Shown one piece after another: positions 24,067 to 34,848 of a DNA stretch of 64,000 nucleotides. Origin of the DNA: Aphelenchoides besseyi (taxonomy: Eukaryota; Nematoda; Chromadorea; Rhabditida; Aphelenchoididae). The position numbers and the translations under genes are program-made. The first letter of the stretch is position 1; each line of letters opens with the position of its first letter. The stretch spans positions 5,270,001 through 5,334,000 of the forward strand of contig JAMPIQ010000003.1 of the NCBI GenBank assembly GCA_024699855.1, written 5' to 3'. The notes below the pieces were generated by a model. The model saw nothing but the letters and a program-made list of their open reading frames with translations, had not been told where the DNA came from and ran no database searches.

Positions 24067-24903
24067 ATGGCTCGTACTTTTGTTCTCGTTCCACCCGAAC
24101 GTCTCCGCGACTTGAAAGCCGAAATGTTGGACGGAAAAACGGCGGATAACTTTTTGTTGGACGCAATGACAATGCTCGATAAAATCAATAACGACAAAAA
24201 ACTCTTAACCAGTCAACGAAGTTTACTTTTAAATCAGGCGCTTGTTAGCTACTTGAAACAATGGAAAGCCGTGGAAAACAAACCAATTGCGGTCACTGTG
24301 AGCGATGACTCCGGCCAACAGGCGAAGACAATGAAATCCGCCGAGCCAGCGGTTCGAAATCACGACAATATTCCTCGTGAAACAGCCGTCAAAGCTCCGC
24401 CACCGAAAAACACACCCAAAAAGTCGCCAAAAATCTCTAAGGGACCGGTCGCTACCGTACCTTTTGGAGAATCAAAATTCGACAAACTTTGGCGGAAGAT
24501 AAGCGAGAACCCGTCGGCTTACGATGTGGATGCGCGTAATCGTGTTTTGAACTCGCGAACACTCAAACCGATTGTCGGCAGTGATGCGCAAAATTCGTTG
24601 GCGCATCTTTTGAACAACACAAGCGCCGCCAAAACGCCAACTGGCACTCGCACGTGGCTCAAACATTTGGAGAATATCGATGAGTTTCGCGATTTGACAC
24701 CCGGCTTGCCGGTAAAGTTTCCGTCAAAAAAGGCGATCAGTAAATCAAAGTCTGCAGCAATGAAAGAAAGCGGCTTGGTGCGTTTTAAAACCGTAGCAAA
24801 AAACGGCACTCGAAGACCACCCAAATTGTTGATCAACGATTCCGAGAGAAGGCTGTTGCGAGATTTAAATCGCAAGAGCTTCCGACCAATTGTTTGGACT
24901 TGA
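24067..24903 (+). CDS. element-encoded basic protein, Polinton-like island
   Basis: Intronless, 278 residues, start MARTFVLVPPERL at 24067, TGA at the end. GC and CG content are above the neighbouring host genes. N-terminal block LLLNQALVSYLKQW...KPIAVTV, a Lys/Pro-rich linker, then a C-terminal block with LNSRTLKPIVGSDAQNSL and TRTWLKHL. This two-block layout resembles a widespread invertebrate family found in Polinton-like/viral insertions, where it follows the AYNVL-type ORF, as here. The long intact frame contrasts with the damage downstream. Role unknown; possibly virion or DNA-packaging associated, by position only. Confidence 0.55.
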   Translation: MARTFVLVPPERLRDLKAEMLDGKTADNFLLDAMTMLDKINNDKKLLTSQRSLLLNQALVSYLKQWKAVENKPIAVTVSDDSGQQAKTMKSAEPAVRNHDNIPRETAVKAPPPKNTPKKSPKISKGPVATVPFGESKFDKLWRKISENPSAYDVDARNRVLNSRTLKPIVGSDAQNSLAHLLNNTSAAKTPTGTRTWLKHLENIDEFRDLTPGLPVKFPSKKAISKSKSAAMKESGLVRFKTVAKNGTRRPPKLLINDSERRLLRDLNRKSFRPIVWT

Positions 24904-24917
24904 AACTTTTACAAAAA

Positions 24918-25280
24918 ATGGTAAGTTTTCGTTGTATTGATGATGACTTTTCTCAGGTTTCCGCGACTTGCTATCAAAACGTACTCTTACTTCAAACGTT
25001 CATCGAGATACGCAACATGGCGAACAGTGTGAATCGTCCCATTAACCATGCGAACATGCCGTCGAATGGCTTGCTTGACTACTCGCTTCGTGTCTACAAT
25101 TTTGACATGTTTGGTGACGACGTTCGATCTGTCTATTGTTTTCATCAGTTTGTTGAGGAGCCAGAGGTTCGCATACAATTATTTGAAGAAGTGGGAGTGG
25201 ACGAGTGTGAGCACATGGACGATGGAGCTTGGAATACACAGACCATCTTTGTATTTTTGGCCGCCACAAACACGCGTTGA
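24918..25280 (+). CDS. possible spliced ORF in the element island, unidentified
   Basis: After an intron of about 38 bp (24920-24957), a frame runs VSATCYQNVLLLQTF through VYNFDMFGDDVRSVY to a TGA at 25278-25280. It lies between the basic element protein and the polymerase. No motif recognised. Between 25280 and 25690 another open frame exists (EFRVLAELTRLRMLRIN), also without known motifs; that stretch may be decayed coding DNA. Confidence 0.3.
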   Translation: MVSFRCIDDDFSQVSATCYQNVLLLQTFIEIRNMANSVNRPINHANMPSNGLLDYSLRVYNFDMFGDDVRSVYCFHQFVEEPEVRIQLFEEVGVDECEHMDDGAWNTQTIFVFLAATNTR

Positions 25281-25689
25281 AGATGTTTTTGTCCGAGTTT
25301 CGTGTTCTCGCTGAACTAACACGTCTTCGTATGTTGCGCATTAACGCGTTGGATGTTCCCAAGTTTACTTACAATTGTTTTTGGGCTTCGGAATCTCTCA
25401 ACCTGTTGGATCACATTGTTCTTTGTGGGCAGATTTGTTCCATAAGCAAGCTTCGCCTTTGGGCGGAATTTTTCGACGATTGTATTTTTACGTATAAGTC
25501 CGTTTGCATTTTGAACAAAAACGAGTCAACGATTACGTCGTTGTTGTCGGCAAGTTCGCACAAAAATGTTATTCAAACCAAGCACACTCTGTGGGGGGGA
25601 GGGGTACATTTCGTATCATTACGCTGTTACGGACGACCATACTTAGTTGGCTTCCAATTGGTATCGTGATCCGCTGAAGGAACTGTACG

Positions 25690-27002
25690 CTGAAAACGGC
25701 GGCGGTGAAGCGTTGAATGGTCGCCAAAGTTCCACCGCTGTTGTTAGTGTTCATCGTGGCACTACTCGAAATGGTCGACCGAACTCTTCAAGCCCTACGT
25801 GCGTCAGTTTTTGAAGGCAAAGATGGAGAGCAAAAAGTGCAAGTACGATGAAGCGGAGCAGCGTGCCAATTTCGAACGAGAAATTCGCGAACATTTGCAA
25901 ATCGACATTAACGCAGCGGAAATGAAAGACAATCCGATACGTCGAACTGTCAACAAACTGTGCCTCAATTCACATTGGGTAAGTGATCGGTTCACACACT
26001 GACGACTCTTTTTTTCAGGGACGTTTCGGTATTCGAAATCGAATGGCACAGACGAAGATTACAACCTCCACGGCCAAAGTGATTTCGATTTTTGAGGATC
26101 GGACGGTCGAGGTCGGTTGGTTCGAGTTTTTGCCCACTGCCAGCTACTTGGTCATTTACACGAAGTGACCAGAGTACGTGAAATCGGGACCCGCATCGAA
26201 TTTGGTTTACGCGTCTCTCACGACTTCGTGTGCTCGGCTTCAGCTCTATCAAATCATGAAAGCAATCGACGAGACTCCCGGCTTCTCCCTCATCTACACG
26301 GACACAGGTTGGAAGTCGTTGGAGACCTAATTCGGGAGTTTTAGATTCGGTTATTCTCTCGAATCCACGAAATGCTGAGTTGCCTTTCGAAGTCGGCGAT
26401 CGTCTCGGAATGATGGAAAAGGAAATGCCGGACAAGGAGATTTTGGAGGTAAGCGAACATTCGAGAATTTTGTAAAAACATTTACAGGTGGTTGTAGCGA
26501 GCAACAAACAGTACGCAATGCAGTGTCGTTCGATTCGCGATCCCACTGAGATCACAACAACGATCAAAATTCGTGGAATCACTTTCGCCAAAAAAGCCGC
26601 TGCCGAGCTCTCCTACGAACGTTTCACGTCGATGGCGTTGTTATGATTGAATAAAGAGGTTTATTTTAGTAAATAACGATAACAGCAAGAGTAGGCTGAT
26701 CGCCGAGTGAGATTCCAAAGATGAGTGAGTGCCGTTCAATGTGCCGAAGCGTTCCCCTATTTAACCGCAAAAGGAGGGCGTGGCGTCTACATAATCGAAG
26801 TGGTTGGGAATTGATTTCGCGTTCGCGACACGTTGAACTACGACAATAACGTTGTCGTCAAATGTTCCTACCGCAAAATTCAACCGAACAAACGCGGAAC
26901 TGTTCACACAAAAGACACCATTCGCTCCTATCGACGCTTTTACGTAAAAGGATTCGTCGCGAAGACCTCAAAGTCTATCCGTTTGGTTACAAGTTCCAAT
27001 AA
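25690..27002 (+). pseudogene. family B DNA polymerase, palm/thumb part, spliced and broken
   Basis: Protein-primed type B polymerase of Polinton/Maverick or related viruses. Visible in order: WHYSKWSTELFKPYV near 25758, the KxxxNSxxG-type motif B as NKLCLNSHW|GRFGIRNR near 25960-26040, AxxTTxxARLQLY near 26215, and motif C IYTDTD|S near 26295-26347. Both motifs are split by GT-AG introns of about 40 bp (25979-26018 and about 26306-26343), and a third lies at 26449-26487. A further gap near 26112-26172 is either an intron or a frameshift. The frame stops at 26644-26646; a detached C-terminal piece (KDTIRSYRRFYVK, then PFGYKFQ one frame over) lies at 26830-27001 behind about 180 bp of unrelated sequence. 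The exonuclease half is not recognisable. Catalytic aspartates are present; the gene as a whole looks decayed. Confidence 0.68.
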
Positions 27003-27259
27003 ATTTTGTTGACTCTCTGCTTAATAAACACTCATTTTGAGCAACTTGATTCAATTAACGAACATCATTCCTGAAACTTGTCATTGAATGGCAAACATTT
27101 CGTTGTCACCAATTTTCGAACGGTTATTAGCGTTTATCGATGCTCAATCAACCACAAAAAGACGAAAATAATTATAAATAGACAGGACGTTAACCAACCT
27201 TACAAAATTCGGGTCTTTTGAGAAAAAGCGTACAATGCTTACCTTTAACTTGGAATAAC

Positions 27260-28278
27260 TCAAGGGCTTATTGATAGATCTCTTATGCTTAGGCTATACG
27301 AAAAGGTTAGGCTTACAAGACTTTGACATAAAAGTAGCAATTCTGAGACCTTTCTTACGGATGGGTTACGTAGCTCAACGTTTTTAATTGGCTTACGATT
27401 AGGCTTACAAGGCTTACTGCCCTTATGGCTTAGGCTTACTGACTTACGAGGCTTAGGCTTTTGCTCTTTCCAACGAGGAGAAAACTTTAGGAAAAGTAGA
27501 AGAAAACCGTTGACGGTGTTAAAATTTGCGGGAAGTTTGCTGATTAGATCGTTGACAAGTTGATCGTTTTCGGTGGGAGCTGTCAAGTCGATAAAATAGG
27601 TGTGTCGTTTCGAAGCTGCCACAGTGCTCTTGAGTTGTCCTCGTGGACGAACAACGCACATTAGCTGTGTAACGATTAAAGGCGAACAGACAGTTATTGA
27701 GATTCGCCTTAAACGACGATCCGAATAGAGAAGAAGAGCGGATTCGAGGTTACTGATTAGGAATTTGCGAAAATGTTCGCGACCACAATTCGAATATTCG
27801 ACTACACTTCCGTATGTGGAGCCGGTTAGAAATAGACGAGAATTGGAACAATCAGAGCGTCCGGCAGCCATGAGGTACAGGCGACTGGATGATTTTAAGA
27901 GCGATTACAAAAGTTTAGCGTTACGGTTAAACACTCCGCCCTCTTTTCCAAATCACTTGATTTCAAAATAGAATCCTCGATTATTTCCGTCAAATAGCAA
28001 ACAGTGGGCCAATTTGAAGCGGAAATCTCGACTTTGGCGATCAGAGCATTCTGAACGTAAACCCCAATGTAATTGCATTTGGCACGGGAAAGCGCATCGA
28101 CCATCAACTTTTTCAAATTGATTCGCAAATATGCGGATGAATCGAAAACTGAAGCAACATTATAGGCAACACATAACTTGTAAGTCGAACGAGTAGAAAC
28201 ACGCGATAACAAGCGAAAATACGGACGTTGCTCATCGTACCGACTATTTGCCAAACCCATTAAATAATCGAATGACAA
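27260..28278 (-). CDS. two-exon gene, unidentified
   Basis: Start MSFDYLMGLANSRYDEQRPY at 28278; exon 1 ends at about 27932 and joins in phase, across an intron of about 50 bp, to DRLYLMAAGRSDCSNSRLF; stop TGA near 27260. About 320 residues. The last 70 residues are a Lys/Pro/Ser tail encoded by a degenerate repeat (KPKPRKSVSLSHKGSKPCK; see the TTAGGC entry). No family recognised. It lies next to the element island, so an element origin is possible. Confidence 0.4.
27272..27475 (+). repeat. degenerate TTAGGC-rich tract
   Basis: About five to six copies of TTAGGC, the nematode telomeric hexamer, plus many near copies (GGCTTAC, AGGCTTAC), occur in about 200 bp on the plus strand. They are irregularly spaced, and the minus strand reads them as the KP-rich protein tail. 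Interstitial, not a chromosome end. Confidence 0.5.
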
Positions 28279-28728
28279 ATTAATTTTTTTTTCTTTTCAT
28301 TTTGTGTTTGTTCGTGTTTAGGAAATAAACTTTGGGCATAAAACAAGCGGGTTTTGGTGTCTGAAGAACAAATTTCAATAGTGAATTCAATCAACAGGCG
28401 TGTAAATACTCTAAAGAGTTGTAGAGAGAAAACACGACAATTCATCACTGTAATTTTCGCACTCCCATCAAAATTCGCAGTCGAATGACACCGATTTTGT
28501 ACTATTCAAAAATTTTTTCAATTTCAAGCGTTTATTTTGATAAACAACTTAAACGATCACAAAAAACATCTGCTCACAGGGGTTATGCTCTCGCGAAAAT
28601 TTTCTTACAAAATGAACAACTGTTTTTGACGCTCAAAAGTAATAGAAATTGATAGGTGGATGATTGATGAGCTTAAGTGATTTCGTAATACTTTTTCTTA
28701 CGAACACTACGTAATAGACTACTAACGT
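28279..28728. other. intergenic, AT-rich
   Basis: No coding frame with support. It should contain the missing upstream exons of UGP2 if they existed, but none is recognisable. Confidence 0.4.
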
Positions 28729-29361
28729 GTGGTTGAGAAGAACGAATTGGACATGGAAGTGATCATCAATCAAAAACATTTAGAGCGCGGGATCGATGCC
28801 ATTCGATTGGAAACTGCTGCCGGTGCAGCAATCAAGAACTTCCGTGGTGCTTGTGGTATCAACGTTTCACGTTTCTTGCTCGTTAAAAACTCGTTCGATC
28901 TTTTGCTCTTGACGTCCAACTTGTACGAAATCGAAAATGGAAAGCCCACTTTGAGTACTTTGCGTTCATTGACAACCACTTCGTTGGTCAATTTGGGAAG
29001 TCAATTCGATAAGGTCCGTTGAAATCTATTGACGAATTGCAAGATCACGATTTAACTTTAGATCGAGGACTTTTTGAATCGTTTCCAAGAAATCCCCGAC
29101 ATTCTCGACCTTGATCATGCAAGTTGAATTAACAATCACATAGATAACGAGCTTTTGTTTCAGTTGACTGTTTCCGGCAATGTTTGATTTGGCAAAGACG
29201 TTACTTTGAAGGTTGGTTGATGAGATATTGCGGTTTAAACAGCGGGTTAACTTCAGGGAACTGTCGTTATGATTGCCAATGATGGCAAACGTATCGACAT
29301 TCCATCGGCGCATTTTTGGAGAACAATCCTCTCTGGTAACGTCCGTATTCTCGATTTCTAA
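28729..29361 (+). pseudogene. UGP2: UGP2 (UTP-glucose-1-phosphate uridylyltransferase), C-terminal third
   Basis: UGP2 makes UDP-glucose from UTP and glucose-1-phosphate. The fragment matches the family C-terminus: GIDAIRLETAAGAAIKNFRG near 28790, GINVSRFLLVKNSFDLLL near 28855, then FQEIPDILDLDH and the beta-helix end (LTVSGN, FGKDVTLKG, SGNVRILDF), stop 29359-29361. The catalytic N-terminal two thirds are absent, and a TAA precedes the first homologous codon. One intron uses a GC donor (29119-29120) with a normal AG at 29163. A TGA (29185-29187) interrupts SGNV-FGK, and the AHFWRT segment looks shifted from the expected VLEN-type sequence. Best read as a truncated relic. Confidence 0.75.
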
Positions 29362-29578
29362 ATAACTCAGATTTTATCTCAATTCTTTGAGCATATGTAT
29401 GTGACATTATATAGGTTTTCAAACCTATTCTATTCGTCCAAATTTCTTTCAATTCTCAAATAAACGCTATTTGCCAAACTTGGACTTGAAAAATTAGTTT
29501 ATTGTACAAACAAAATGATGACGCGTGCAATCAAAATGATCAGGTTTATTAGCAAAAAGAAAATCGAGACAGCTGTCA

Positions 29579-31350
29579 TTGAGTTTCATTTCCTCTCCAA
29601 AGAGACGGAGCCGAACGTCAATCGACGAGCAGGTAACCTTTCTTCAGAATTCCGACCTGCGGAATGTTGCCGTTAGTCTGAATTTGACATCCTCTATTAG
29701 TTGTTTCGAAATGTCAAACCTTTGTGTTTCCAAACGCTTCGGTTTCTTCGAACACCAGTTCTTTAAGTCCAGCGCTTATAATGTGTCTCTCGCAATCTCC
29801 GAAGTAACTCTCGTAATTGAATCGAATCCAACACACAAGAGATGTGAAATGCTCCAATGCATCGCGAGCGAACGCCCACGTGATTGGACTCTTGTAACAG
29901 TTGGCCACCTTTTGGATCGCATTCATTTAAGCACGTTTTGCATAACTGAAACAGTCAGTTAGTACAAACAACTGATGCCTTCAACTACCGAAACATCATT
30001 TCGTGAAAAAAGTAAGATTGCATGATGTACGTTCTTCTTCGACTCGGAATTGAACTCGTTGGCAAATGACTCGTAGTCGATGGGGGCAAAAATTGGAGAG
30101 TTTCTCTGGAAGCGTTTGATTAGTTTATCACTGTAATAACAACCTATCATTACCCAAATCGCGTAATTAACCCGAGAGAATCACAGCCGACGACTTTGAC
30201 AGTGAAGAAATAATTTGACGGAAAAGTGGAAAATCGAGAGCCTTCGATTGTCGCTGTAACACATGAAACATTCGTGCAGTAGTGACCAGAAATTGCAAAT
30301 ACAATCGTTTCAGCGTTTTGTCATGTTTCGTTTATAAACGTTGAATGAATTCATTCGACGCAATCATAGAGTTTAGTGATAAGTTATGTTTTTTTTGTTT
30401 CAGCGAGTCTTCGATTGTCGGTTATGAAGTGTGTTCTCTCGACAACAATCCGCTTGTCGGACCCATCGACCGTATCACATAAAAGCTTTTCCACGAACAT
30501 CAATGAATCTCGTATCCAAGCATAGTCGTAGTTAATCGATAGGCTGTAAAACGAATTTAATTGCAACGAATTGCATTTAGATCAACTTGATAATCCAAGA
30601 ATCATAAAAATAAACACAATTGGCTTTGAGTTCATTGCGAAACCAGCTGATTGATAGTTGATGTAAACAGAATACTGAGATGTTCGTTGATGTCGAATGG
30701 ACGTTCTAACTGGCTAATCAGAATTCATATCTTTGGTGTTTTTAGCAGTAAGTTTGAATCATTTTCTTGGCTCATAATCGTTGAATATTGTTGGATTTCG
30801 TTTTGTTGAACTTCCAATCGCTCAAATAACAATTCTCGATCAACAAATTAACATCCAAATTTCGCGCAAGTACCATGAAAGTCCACGCTTTCGATGCTGC
30901 TTGTCGCTCTGTGGTTTTAGCCTCGAACTTCTTTAGCAACTTAATGAAAGATCAACAACTACAAAATCAGCGTTGGATGACGAATAAGAAACGAGTCATT
31001 ACTTGGAAACGTAGTTCCCACTTTACTTATCTTAAGCCAAAGATGTGAAGTTCAGTTTGTGTATTCAGTGATCAGATTAACAAGCAGTTAACACTACCAA
31101 GCAATCCAATAATGTGTGGTTGTTCTTGTAAACTACAATTCCAGAGACCAACTATTGTTGGAATCAAATTACAGAAGCCGATTTCTGGATATGTTTTCGA
31201 CTCCAATTCATCTCTCAATCGATCGTTTCCATCCAAGCTTTCAAGGTCATAATCTTCTAACCTTTTCAACAAGTGTGCCAAATTGCAAATGATTCTCATT
31301 ATCAGGAAGAGCTGCACAAACTTTTGCAATTTTTGGACGATTTTTGACAA
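29579..31350 (-). CDS. multi-exon gene, unidentified, possibly helical-repeat
   Basis: Several minus-strand open stretches are separated by plausible short introns: LAHLLKRLEDYDLESLDGND (31230), ERQAASKAWTFMVLARNLDV (30900), DYAWIRDSLMFVEKLLCDTV (30490), FPLFRQIISSLSKSSAVIL (30210), SPIFAPIDYESFANEF (30080), WAFARDALEHFTSLVCW (29880). Composition and spacing suggest a large alpha-helical (HEAT/ARM-like) protein. Ends are not clear and a few junctions could not be joined, so it may be partial or decaying. No family recognised. Confidence 0.4.
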
Positions 31351-31816
31351 ATTCTTTCGCTTTAAAGTGCTGTCATTTCTCTCTCAGTTATCCGATGGCT
31401 ACAAGTTTGGACACATTGCACAGCCAGTTTATTCAGTTATCCATCAATATAATATGAACACTAGTTGTTGCTAGAATCTCCGATCTACATTGATCGGCGC
31501 GATGGGCGTGCTATACAAGGGAATGGCGGGTGTTGTGTATTTTAGCTCGTTGCCTGATTGGATTTCGCTGATATTCACACGTTTTGGAGTTTATTAGTAG
31601 TATTTGTTGTTCTGTTAAGTACACGCGTTTACAGTTACTGGTTATCGAGTTGTAGTCAATGGAAGTTGGCTTCTCGGAGGTTAACATCTGATGGTTGACA
31701 TTCTTCTTCATTAGATTTTCAGACCAATCGCTGTTACTGATTTTGTAATAAATACAGTTTCCATGTAATTTAGACTTGTATAGATTAATTTCAAGCGACT
31801 TCATAGTCAATTTTGG

Positions 31817-32103
31817 ACAGGGTGTCCCAGTGAACATTGGCGATAAGGAACGCTTATTTCCCAGTTTTTACTGAACCGATTTTTAAGCGCTTTTTTGCGT
31901 TATGTCCGGAGTTCGTTGCCATTTTATGGCCTATCAAAAGCTTTTTTAATTCATTGTAGAATGTGCGTAATTTTTGGCGAAATGGATCGTTTTTGCTCAT
32001 TGTTGTTCCCGTTTTATTCAGATTCCCACACTGCGCCCGCCTCTATCAATAACCGTTTTCAATCGACGTTCGCCTTCCTCAACTGCTCACTGGGACACCC
32101 TGT
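31817..32103. mobile_element. 287-bp MITE with 20-bp terminal inverted repeats
   Basis: Left end ACAGGGTGTCCCAGTGAACA (31817-31836) and right end TGCTCACTGGGACACCCTGT (32084-32103) are inverted copies with one mismatch. The interior has no coding capacity. ACAGGGTGTCCCA-type ends occur in mariner-derived MITEs. I could not see a clear target-site duplication. Confidence 0.6.
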
Positions 32104-33397
32104 ACTATTAACGCAGATTGTCAAGTAAACGAATTTGGATTGATGGATTTACCGGACTGAATTAACTTAACCACTCAACTCGAATATTCTGCGCACACTT
32201 TTACACTGTTTTTAACAACTCGTATTCTGGAATAATAACTACTCGTGATAAAGAGCGACATTGGATTGCTTGACGGTGTACTGTAACAAAACTCACACAC
32301 AAACCTTACACAATCAAAATGACGAATCACAGAATTCAAAAGCAATTGACAGAACGCCATCAACAGTTAATGTCAATTAAAACCATTTACAACACAAATG
32401 GCTAATCGCTTTAATTGAATCGACCACAAACATTTCCAATTTTTCCTGCTAACTGTAGAAGAGACAAACTCGAATCTTGATTTTGATCCGAAGCTCCTGT
32501 AGCAGTTGAAGATAATAGATATCATAAAAAATTGACCATTCAATAGAATGGAAGCCAATTGTTGGATTAACTACTTAACTCACAAAACTTGTACAGATTT
32601 GTGAACGTAAATCACATACATCTTCAGAATCGAAATTTGCGAACAATAATCGCTCATGCTCGGAATTAAGAAGTCACTGAATTGATTGACAAAAACAGAA
32701 GACAAAGAGAGTCAATGAACTGATCCCAGCAAATAGAAAAGGAATCCGAAGTACAACGTTCAATTAAAGGTGCACGCAATTCCGACCAATCTTACGCGCA
32801 AGCCATCTTTCATAAGGTTAATTTGGCTTGTCAGTGGTTGAATAGTGGACGAATAGTAGTAGAAAGCTTATTACACGATCATTAAGCAACTTTTTCGAAT
32901 TCTTATCAACTGGCAATATGCCTTGGGAAACGCTGGGTTATTGATCTACTGGTGGGCGTTTTTGGGACGAAGATTATTGACTCGAAGATCGATTCCCAGT
33001 TTTCGGATGGGACTTCAATCCGCGGCGTGTTTCTTACTCATTACTTTCCAAATGTCATCAGCATTAACGGACCGTTAATTTCTTTCGTCCCAGATGATAT
33101 TTATTGGTTCTCGATCTCGTCGTTTACCGTTTTTTACATTTTAACGCGAAACCAAATTGGCGTTCGGGTTTCCAAATACTATTCGTTGCTAGCGATCGGG
33201 CGAGTCAAAAAGGAACGGCGAAAATTCAATTGAATTCTTTCGTTGTCCAAGCGTTTTGAAAGTGTGTCCATCAAGAAAAAGAATGCCGACCATTCGGGTG
33301 CTAGTAGCTCGAAGTATTCAGGCGGTATGCGGTTAGAGAAACAAGCTAATCAGGCTTCCGTGCGGATTAATTGAATTCGGCCAATGGCCGTGAGATA
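32104..33397. other. no supported gene
   Basis: AT-rich DNA with many stops. One plus-strand frame (32952-33233, 93 codons) is open but has no recognisable protein. This is where the DNA-binding domain exons of the downstream nuclear receptor might be expected; I see no C4 zinc fingers. Confidence 0.4.
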
Positions 33398-33425
33398 TTG
33401 GTTTGTTACTAAAGTTTTGTCTGAT
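33398..33425 (+). repeat. left TIR of the mariner
   Basis: 28 bp, exact reverse complement of 34740-34767, preceded by TA. Confidence 0.9.
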
Positions 33426-33574
33426 AGCGTCATGAGTGACCTAAATTTGGAATGAAAGAAATTGACCGGTCGGTTGGAAGTGTGTGAACAAAGTTCGGTT
33501 GTTCAGCTGCCTACTGTTCTAAGTATGGTTTTCGTTGTAGATTAGAATTCACTTATTAAAATTAACACAAATCA

Positions 33575-34620
33575 TCAAAAATACTCGCCATTTGAGTTGA
33601 TAGTTTGGCGCCACCGTTCGGGCAATTGGGTGATTCCGCGCGTGTAGAAGGATCGATGACGGGAGGCGAAGAACGAGTTCAGGGACCGGCGGAGATGATC
33701 GACGTTGTTGAATCGGCGTCCTCGTATCCACGTCTTTAGCGAACGGAAGAGATGGTAGTCCGTTGGCGAAAGGTCAGGAGAGTACGGCGGGTGCTCGATG
33801 GCCGTCCAACCCAAAGTCCTCAGGTGCTGTTAAGTTCTTCGGGCAGTGTGCGGTCGCGCGTTGTCCTGGAGCAGTAGAACGTCGCGGCGGCGACTCGATC
33901 CATTTGAGCACAGTACAGTTCCTAAGTGATCGTCTGCCCGCGGTCCAACAACTCCCAGTGCACAACACCTAACCGATTCCACCAAACAGAAAGCATAACT
34001 TTTGTTTGGAAAAGATTCGGCCGGGGTGTACTAACCGGTCGCTGATTGGGACGCAACCATTGCCCACGGCGATATGGATTGGCGAGTTGGACCCATGTTA
34101 CGTCGCAGGTTAGGAGCCGATGGACGAACGGGTTGGCACGTTGCAACTGGAGGAGATTTTCGGCAGCCCGGACTCGCCGTTGCTTCTGCAGATCCGTCAA
34201 CTCGTGGGGTACCCACCGTCCTCGTCGATGCCGGAGACCTAAACGAGAATAATCATTAGTGATTGTAGACATAAAGAATTGCTTGCCCGCTCGTCTTAAT
34301 GTTCTCCAAACGGTTACATGGCAACAACCATTGGCCAATTCGCGAGTTGATTGCACAGGTCGATTGGACACAGCGTTGAGAATCGTCGGTTGATGAACCG
34401 TTGGCGGACGTCCTGTTCGTGGTTGATTGGCCAAATCCTCGAGTCCATCGTCGAACTTTTTGAACCATCGACATGCCGTCCTCTCGGTGGTCGTTCGCGC
34501 TCCATGTGCCAAGTTCATGATGACGGCGGCTTTGGCGGGCGAGTAATGGACACGATATTCGTTGAGAAGCAGAAGTCGAACTTGTTCACGAGTGAGGCCC
34601 GTTTGACGAAATTAGTCAAG
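33575..34620 (-). pseudogene. mariner transposase, inactive
   Basis: A DD34D-type transposase. N-terminal helix-turn-helix part: REQVRLLLLNEYRVHYS (34600), CRWFKKFDDGLEDLA (34440), GRPPTVH. Catalytic region: LLTCDVTWVQLANP (about 34110, the usual DE spot reads DV), LLLQDNARPHTA (about 33865) and HPPYSPDLSPTDYHLF (about 33770), ending NSNGEYF at 33575. Lesions: no ATG in the expected N-terminal frame after an upstream TAA, TAG at 33922-33924, a frameshift between there and 33880, and TAA at 33830-33832. It cannot make an active enzyme; the ends could still be moved by a related transposase. Confidence 0.85.
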
Positions 34621-34739
34621 GAAACAGGAGTAGCGATGTCGAGAAACAGCAGATCCAATAAATCAAATTTGACACTCCGTTTAATTTCCAATCGACCGGT
34701 CAATTTCTTTCGTTTCAATTTTAAAAAATGCATTGCGCA

Positions 34740-34767
34740 ATCAGACAAAACTTTAGTAACAAACCAA
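34740..34767 (-). repeat. right TIR of the mariner
   Basis: 28 bp, exact reverse complement of 33398-33425, followed by TA. Confidence 0.9.
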
Positions 34768-34848
34768 TATCAATTGAATTATCGCAACTTCTGTTCTGCT
34801 CAACGGTAAAATAAACTTTTCATTTTCTAGCCTTTCGTTTGATTTAGG

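Larger units (their letters stand above)
33398..34767 (-). mobile_element. mariner element, 1370 bp, complete ends
   Basis: Perfect 28-bp terminal inverted repeats (33398-33425, starting TTGGTTTGTTACTAAAG, and 34740-34767), flanked by TA on both sides (33396-33397 and 34768-34769), the Tc1/mariner target duplication. A second, imperfect inverted pair containing GACCGGTC lies just inside each end (near 33465 and 34697). The internal transposase is on the minus strand. The element sits between unidentified DNA and the first visible exon of the nuclear-receptor gene. Confidence 0.9.

Noticed and set aside
27272..27475. Chromosome end (telomere)
   Set aside because: Repeats are sparse and irregular, and coding DNA continues on both sides.
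34031..34809. Long plus-strand frames over the mariner
   Set aside because: Shadows of the transposase on the minus strand.
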